Source of the DNA: Polytrichum commune
Lineage: Eukaryota; Streptophyta; Polytrichopsida; Polytrichales; Polytrichaceae
Assembly: GCA_950295325.1 (NCBI GenBank)
Contig: OX485807.1
Coordinates: forward strand, 8,089,001-8,153,000
DNA: 64,000 nt
Direction of reading: 5' to 3'
Position 1 is the stretch's first letter. Each line of letters opens with the position of its first letter. Shown here one piece after another: positions 57,231-64,000 of this stretch. Below the pieces are notes generated by a model. It was not told the DNA's origin. It did not search any database and saw only the letters and a list, made by a program, of their open reading frames with translations. A program made the position numbers and the translations under genes.

Positions 57231-60200
57231 TCATTCAACGTGGGTTGCTTCTTCTGCGATCCGAGCAAGGTTGTCTTTTGCAAAAGTTATGTACTTTTGA
57301 GGGATGGACACTGATCCACTATGATTTTTCCGTGGTTTCCATGCTATGAATATGGAATCTATATCTACCCAAGATGGACCGTGTTCAGAATCCACCTTCC
57401 ACCGAAAGTTAGGGTTTGTATCCCAGCCTGTATAATGCCGAACAACATCTTCATTCCGTGTTGTCGGTCGGTAGTACTCTACTTGTATTTGTCGAAAATG
57501 AGGGCTGGAAGTTACAAAATTTGGTTTGGACAAAGCTCTTGCCACCCACATTAGCTTTGCATATGTCTCATCTCCAGGACGCAAAATGAGCATATAACCT
57601 TCATAACAATCCACTGCAATGCGGAAAGATGGTGGCGGACGACTACTAGCAGGTCCCACGTAATGGTCGTCCACATCAAACTCCTCTCGAACCTCTCCAT
57701 TTCCCAAAAGACTAGCCTCCGAAACTTGTACGTTGACACGTGTTTGTGGCCAAAACCCATGCCTTAAAGTAAGGGGTGTATCTTGATGAAAGTTTGCCAA
57801 AGCGCCACGAACACGTGTCCAATATTGTATCCAACTTCCGTAACGAAGCCAACACGATCCACCATCATCCGCTACCCTCAAACTCTCCCAATATTGTATG
57901 AAGCCTGATATGCCTTTACAAATGTCCTCCAAATTCTTCATGGATATTGGTTTGCAAGGCTTAGGCTCTCCGTCAGGCAACATCGTCCTTCCCTCCCCAT
58001 CAACACGCCATACAAGGAGACCCTCCGGCGGGCTCCAGTCTTGTGACGTGCACAACAACTTGTATTGCATGGCGGGGACACCATCGTCACGCACGTAGAA
58101 CCGAAATTGTTGTACCTTCGTATGTCCGATCAATCGGTGAGCTCCGCTTCGAATATACGGTTCTATAAATGCCTTGAAGTCGGGAACCTCCTCGATCATA
58201 TGGGGGATGACGGGAATGTTCTCCAAATCCATGTACGACTTCATCAACAATGGGATTGTTGGAAAATCCTCCTCGCGCAACTTCATGCTCCAACGCCCAA
58301 AAGATGCATCGATATCGTCGTGCGTGTGGCCTACCAATAGAAAGGACACAAAAACCTCCTTGAAAATGCCTTTCGCAACTAACAACGACCAATATGCAAA
58401 AACATATCTACTTTTATTGTCCTTCGCACAATTGTCCAATTAGACACGTAGAGTTGGGGGCAAATTCTTGGCTATCACATCTTCAGTTGGTGGCTCCGGC
58501 AAGGAGTGCACGCATACATCTCTTCCATCCAAGACCGCTTCATATAGAGGTGTTGATCCCGAGTTTTCAAATAACAATCTTGATGAATAGGACGGCGGTT
58601 TCTCCAAATCACGTAAAAACTTTGCAAATGACCCTATTGTGTGGTTTGAATCCGCCGGATACAAATCAAGAGCATAATGAGCATACTTGACATCACCGTG
58701 TCCATGTGCAATCATCCCTGCAAAGCCAACCCAATGGTTTAATATTCAACTATAACACCAAAAAATTCACATGGTGTACATCTATGGCCCCAAGTACAAA
58801 CCTAAAAGCACAAATTTGTGTTTAGGTAATGCAATGCAATTGTTATCGAAATCACCTGTAACCGATACAGGAAGCTTAAAAAGGCCGTCCGTGGCTTTTA
58901 TTCGATTTGCAAAACATGGTGAGGCTGTTTTGGCATGGTCCATTTTGTCATGGATGATTGTAAGGACCTCCAAAGGCCTAGAGATGGACAAAGCTCTATT
59001 TGTGTAGTAATCATTACGGTGTGCCTCTTGCATGTTCACATGCTTGAAATAGTTCATTTGATGTGCGGCATAGGACTCTGTCCCCATCATGTGTGCATCT
59101 CGAAGGCGTTTCAACTTCTCGCATTTGGAACAACAGGCAAATTTGTCGCCTCGTCTTTTTGTGATGTATTCGCTAAAGTGAGATTTTTTTATTGCACTCA
59201 GTTTCGACAACGAAATAGGGTCCAACCCAGCCTTCTCGCCAACTGCGTTTACGTCCAACAATATGTCTTTCCATTTCGTGTCTGTAGGAAGAACCTTCTC
59301 CACAACCTTTTCACCGGTTGAGAGTGTACGTGTTTTGTGCGGCATTACATCGGCAAGGGGGACAATGATGGTTGCCAGAGTGGCTGTTGCTTGTCTCGTT
59401 GCTTCCCTTGGTTTCTTTAAGCCCGTATTCCCATGGTGACGGGACCGGCGTCCTTCCTTGGCATACGCGGCTTGTCTATAAAATTCCGCTTTCGACACAC
59501 CGTGAATGGTGTACCATGCCGTACAACACACGTCTATGCTCTCAAGGGTGATGACCTTTCGACCCGCTCCGTTCACATGTATCGCCCTATGGACATCAAG
59601 CTTTTTGGTGGATCTTAGACGGAAATCTCCAAGCCACATTTCCTCGCGGATGGCCTTCAATTTATCCCTTGGGAACAATTGGCAACAACGATGTACACAA
59701 CAATCCTTTGTGGCAACTTCTCTAATAGACTCCTCACAGAGCAACCTTTGACGTTTACATTCATTTGCAGACGGAGTAGGACGTGCCAATGTATCGTACT
59801 TCCGTAGGCCTTTACGTGGCCGAATGTTTGCTTGGAGCTCCTGTTGGATTTGGATGTGTCGTCGCTCATGCTAATGCAAATTAACCCCATCAATTGTCAC
59901 ATTCCTCAACGGCCACCTTCGCAACGAGAACCTATGAGTTGGATTCACTTCGGAATGTACGAGTGATTCCAATATAACAACTCCAACGTCCTCGGTGCCA
60001 AGGGGGTTTTCATCAATGCAATCTTGTGGATGTGTGTTACGACAAATACCCTCCGCCACAGCAACTCCACTGTCATTAACAAGTACCACATCCAAATTCA
60101 CCCATGAAGCTCGTGAAAGCCCAGCACATTCCACAGTGGGGCAAGAAGGGGCAGATGGCGAAGGGCTCCCCAAATGACCTTCATCTGCACTGTCACCAAA

Positions 60201-60299
60201 ACTATCCTCCCCGACAATGTCTAGGTCATCCCCAGACGAAGAATGGGAGTTGCCCATGTCTTCAGAGAAGGCATCCCCTCTTCCACCAGCTCCCTCCAT
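57231..60299 (-). pseudogene. DUF7869-like putative transposase, two nonsense codons
   Basis: Near-identical along its whole length to the gene at 16287-19354, including start context and intron position (exon 2 of this copy starts near 58718). A TAG at 59873-59871 and a TAA at 58442-58440 (where the plus copy has Gln, just before LDNCAKDN) interrupt it. The GHTHDDIDASFGRW block is intact. The copies differ by scattered substitutions. Function is lost unless readthrough occurs. Confidence 0.82.
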
Positions 60300-60520
60300 T
60301 TTGCCTACACACATGCACATGAAACCTCAACAAACATGCACACCATGTAAGGGTTCAAAAGAATCAAATATCAAAAAATGCAAGACATCATGATAAATGG
60401 GGACACCGAGGATAAAGACATTTGCAACACAACTACAATGTGAACTCCCAATACTTTGCGCAAGTTCCAAAAAACATTTTGGGAGGGGGTCAACCTCCAG
60501 CCGGCCAAGATGGGGTTGGG

Positions 60521-61269
60521 GTTTGGGTCGGTCGACCCAAACATTGTATGTCAAGGGGTCGAGGGGTTTTGGTCAAGCCCGCCCACACTGGTCGAGGGGT
60601 TTGGGTCGACCGACCCAAACCTGATCACAGTCAGGCTGAACCCACCCACACTCGTGGAGGGGTTTGGGTCGACCGACCCAAACCTAGTAAGGGTCAGGTT
60701 GAAACCCTCCCACACTAGTGGAGGGGTTTCGGTCGACTGACCCAAACTTGGTAAGGGTCAGGCTAAGACCCGCCCACACTAGTGGAGGGGTTTCGGTCGA
60801 CCGACCCAAACCTGGTAAGGGTCAGGCTGAAACCCTCCCACACTAGTGGAGGGGTTTCGGTCGACCGACCCAAACCTGGTTTAGGGTTTAGGGTTAAACC
60901 CACCCACACTAGTGGATGGGTTTCGGTCGACCGACCCAAACCTGGTTTAGGGTTTAGGGTTAAACCCACCCACACTAGTGGATGGGTTTCGGTCGACCGA
61001 CCCAAACCTGGTTTAGGGTTTAGGGTTAAACCCACCCACACTAGTGGATGGGTTTCGGTCGACTGACCCAAACCTGGTTAAGGGTCAGGCTGAAACCCTC
61101 CCACACGAGTGGAGGGATTTCGGTCGACCGACCCAAACCTGTGTAAGGGTCAGGCTGAAACCCTCCCACACGAGTGGAGGGGTTTCGGTCGACCGACCCA
61201 AACCTGTGTAAGGGTCAGGCTGAAACCCACCCACACTAGCGGAGGGGTTTGGGTCGACCGACCCAAACC
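60521..61269. repeat. Palindrome array of the inverted element
   Basis: About twelve units of 62-70 bases, each with GTTTGGGTCG or GTTTCGGTCG, a two-base centre and CGACCCAAAC, plus CACACTAGTGGAGG and AAGGGTCAGGCTG blocks. In three successive units (near 60880, 60947 and 61012) the spacer is replaced by TTTAGGGTTTAGGGTTAAAC, a telomere-like insert. Confidence 0.92.
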
Positions 61270-61532
61270 TGATAAGAGTCACACTAAAACCCTCAAAATC
61301 CGGCGGATAATGCGGCGGATAATCCGAAATCCCATATGATTTTGAGCTCATTGCAAAGTTCCCGGTGGGCTTCCATGCTGTGGATAGGTGCTCATGAACT
61401 TGCATGCTGTGGATAAGTGGTAATGAACGGCAGCATGCACGAACCTTGAAGTATAGCTCCGACTAAGAGTTCTCTCTACGAATTCAAAAGTGGGAGAAGA
61501 GCAAAAAAGGACAGAGTTTTGGGGGGTGCGTC

Positions 61533-61542
61533 CCTTTATACT
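61533..61542 (-). promoter_or_regulatory. Candidate TATA box of the inverted gene
   Basis: The complement reads AGTATAAAGGG, conserved with 14944-14953 and flanked by matching sequence on both sides. Confidence 0.45.
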
Positions 61543-62695
61543 ATCCACCTCCGTTTCTCCGACTTCCTCATTGGATGCCTTTCCCGCCTTGTTCTCCTGC
61601 AGCGGTTTTTTCAAACCTCCTGACATAATTCCCCGTTTTCTGTTTATAGTAGAAAATGCGCATCTATCAATGCCCCTCTCATACCCCAGCCGTCATATGA
61701 CTTAGTCTATGATATTTAATCTTTTTTTTTTGTCTTGTGTGGATATGACATACGCCGTTGGGAGGAAGGGTGGCGGCCACATTAATTTTTTCAAGTATCA
61801 TCAAGGTATATTTTAACCAATATGTAGACCCAAACACAACTCCATTCAATGCTTTCAAGTGTAAACCTATTTAGGTGGGGTTTGGGCCATTTGGAGGCTG
61901 CAATTATGAGAGAGTTTCCAAGGCTTGAGGCCATTGTCATGATGAATAGAAATATTTATTTGTCTCCCCTAAACCCTAAACCCTAGAACCTTGCTCTATT
62001 ATCTCGCATGCAAGAGTGGCAATGACGAACGTATGTGGACGTTGTTAAGGGGATACTAACTACCAATGTCCCTTTTTAGTTCAATATTTTAATGTTACTT
62101 GAATCCATCCTCAAGTTCACTTCAAGTTTACTAATGTGTGAGAGCAAAACATCGAAGATTGGACCCTAAACCCTTATAACATCCACAACATGAAATACGC
62201 ATTGACTAAATACAAAACCAATTAGGATATCATGTTTAAACGTCCCATATAACATATTAACATGATCAAGATTGTATTTACTATGACCTTCCGATTAGAC
62301 TCTTCTTCATATTATGCAAACAATATCTGTTATATCTTCCTCCATTATCTAATACACGTGGAGAGAACAATGAATAACAACATGATGTTGTGCTTCTCCG
62401 ATTTACTTTTACATCACATTCCATATATTAAATACATCATGAACGATGGTTTATTAGCGACTAATATGTGATTCCCTAAAGTGAGCGAAACATCCAAAGT
62501 TGGACCCCTAGCCCCTATTAACATCCACAATATTTCATGTTATTTGAATAAACACAAGACCAATCAATATATCGCGTTTAAACGTCTCAAATAAACACAA
62601 TATCGTCTTCACTATAACCTTCCTATAAGACTCTTCTCACGAGTAAGACAATGTTATACATTGACATTGGATAGATTAATATGTTATAACCCTAT

Positions 62696-62724
62696 CCCCT
62701 AAACCCTAAACCCTAAACCCTAAA
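62696..62724 (-). repeat. Telomere-like CCCTAAA run
   Basis: Four copies of CCCTAAA matching, in reverse, the run at 13313. A shorter run lies at 61970-61986. Confidence 0.85.
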
Positions 62725-62780
62725 CACCAAAATTTAGTAGTGGTTCACTGATGCCCCCATATACAAACAACATCTATTTT

Positions 62781-64000
62781 AAACGTTCTTATTAAGTGTA
62801 TCAAACACTAACTATCATATTGAGTGTAATTATCATATTCATTGTAGTGACACTACAACACTTTCATTGACTAGATAAAACTAAATTGGATATATAGAGT
62901 TTGATACACTAAATATGAATGCATACACTAATTACCAATATCCCTATGACAATATGTAAGGTTATATCTAAGGGATTTTATTCTACTTGGAGTCAAACAT
63001 TGTGGTATAATTCAAACAATATATTGACAAAAGAGGTGCCAATATTATAAAACCTCATATACTAAAAGTCACTAAATATAATAGTTAATGCAATTATTTA
63101 GACCCTCACATGAGGACTTATATTTTGAAAACAAGGAATTGATGCCATGACAAAGTTGAATATTTTGGCCAACTTTCAATTTGCGCTAATCAAAAGAACA
63201 TATGTTGTTTGTAATGTGTGCACACAACATTGCTCCATCCTCAAGCATGCAAGTGTGACATTAACCTACGTATGTGGAAGTCATTAATGGAACCATAAAT
63301 CACAAATGACATTTGTGAGTTCATTCTTTTGTGAATTAGGATGTTATGATGACAATATACATTTGTATTGAGAACTACAAGCACCAAGGCCCTGTCATTT
63401 GACGTGTGTGCCATTCATTTATGGTTTGTGGTGTTTAGGGTTTAGGGTTTAGGCATCATCGAACAAAAAACTGAATGTTTAAATGGCTTCATATGATATG
63501 TGAAGTCCATGGGGTTGAAGTAGATATATTTGTTATCATTTTGTTTCTCCCATGTACTTCAAATTTGAGCTTCTAAGTACATATGTTAATGTTCACTGTA
63601 ATGCTACTTGTTAGGGTATCCATTGTAGTCTAGAGCTTTGTCCTCTACCAACAACCATCATAGAAATTAGAATACATAACCCAATACCCTTAACCATGTG
63701 AACGGTTACCATATTTATATTATTGCACCGTGTAATTGCCTTTGAAGATTGCAATATAATTATGAATTACTCCTCTTAGATTTTGTAACACTCTCATATG
63801 ATTCCATACGACTACATTATTGAAATACCAAAACAAATAATGGCTACGATGTTATCAATTATCAATTCCAATGGGCGATCATTCAATTCAACACCATTAA
63901 AATCAGAGTTGGCGATGGTGTAAATATTGTGCAACACCTTAGTCTATGTAGCTTTTTGAATGTTTTTGAATTGCCGGTAATGAATACCGGGTTAGAATGC
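62781..64000. other. AT-rich region, no gene seen
   Basis: No recognisable coding sequence. A further plus-strand GTTTAGGGTTTAGGGTTTAGG run lies at 63431-63452, beyond the visible end of the element. The gypsy pol sequence interrupted at 56698 does not resume here. Confidence 0.55.

Larger units (their letters stand above)
56699..62780 (-). mobile_element. Large DUF7869-type DNA element, inverted decayed copy
   Basis: It begins at the sharp terminus TAACACTATATTCGTTAAAT and hairpin (TTGAGACT / AGTCTCAA), abutting the gypsy pol frame. It then carries, in reverse, the same series as 13280-19887: 3' tail, two-exon gene, palindrome array, TATA box, promoter-side block and TTTAGGG blocks to about 62730. 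It lacks the ~400-base internal segment and ~480-base duplication of the plus copy. The far end is set by loss of similarity near 62780. Confidence 0.7.

Noticed and set aside
63431-63452. True chromosome end
   Set aside because: TTTAGGG runs are only 3-5 units, occur in both orientations, and are embedded in transposon sequence.

Overview
The window looks like nuclear DNA of a streptophyte (land plant or charophyte alga). It has plant-type TTTAGGG telomere-like runs, GT-AG introns, Ty3/gypsy retrotransposons with very long LTRs, and several cut-and-paste DNA transposons. A seed-free plant (bryophyte, lycophyte or fern) is my guess from the style of the elements, but the sequence alone does not fix the lineage. 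I see no rRNA, tRNA, CRISPR array or prokaryotic operon. Nearly everything is mobile-element or repeat sequence; the only candidate host-type coding region is the GC-rich block at 4.4-11.2 kb. || Layout. 0-2.5 kb: a tandem array of ~250-bp units, split by a 1.1-kb fold-back Mutator-like element with 9-bp target duplications. 4.4-11.2 kb, minus strand: a spliced gene for a ParB-like DGQH domain followed by an amino-DNA-methyltransferase-like domain, then an FCP1/NIF-like HAD phosphatase ORF and two further phase-0 exons; all may belong to one gene. 13.3-19.9 kb: an intact-looking copy of a large element encoding a two-exon DUF7869-like putative transposase. 21.7-22.2 kb: a Harbinger/Tourist-type MITE. 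22.9-24.8 kb: a dead Tc1/mariner element. 25.3-30.5 kb: a broken MULE transposase gene with a solo LTR inserted. 30.4-45.1 kb: the gag region of a minus-strand gypsy element, split by a solo LTR that itself holds a young complete 9.1-kb gypsy element. 45.1-56.7 kb: an LTR, an accessory ORF, and a pol region carrying eight tandem integrase zinc-binding modules. 56.7-62.8 kb: a second, inverted and mutated copy of the DUF7869-like element, lying directly against that pol gene. || Links. A 22-bp palindrome (GTTTGGGTCG, two variable bases, CGACCCAAAC) recurs in both introns and an exon of the ParB/methyltransferase gene, upstream of that gene, and as 65-70-bp arrays between promoter and ORF of both DUF7869-like elements. 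It is absent from the gypsy, MULE and mariner parts. The order of insertions can be read from nested target duplications: gypsy gag, then solo LTR (GCCTC), then young gypsy (GATTA); separately MULE, then solo LTR (GCGGG). Most promising for novelty are the ParB-methyltransferase gene with its palindromes, the eight-module integrase, the gypsy element whose long ORF lacks reverse transcriptase, and the DUF7869-like element pair.
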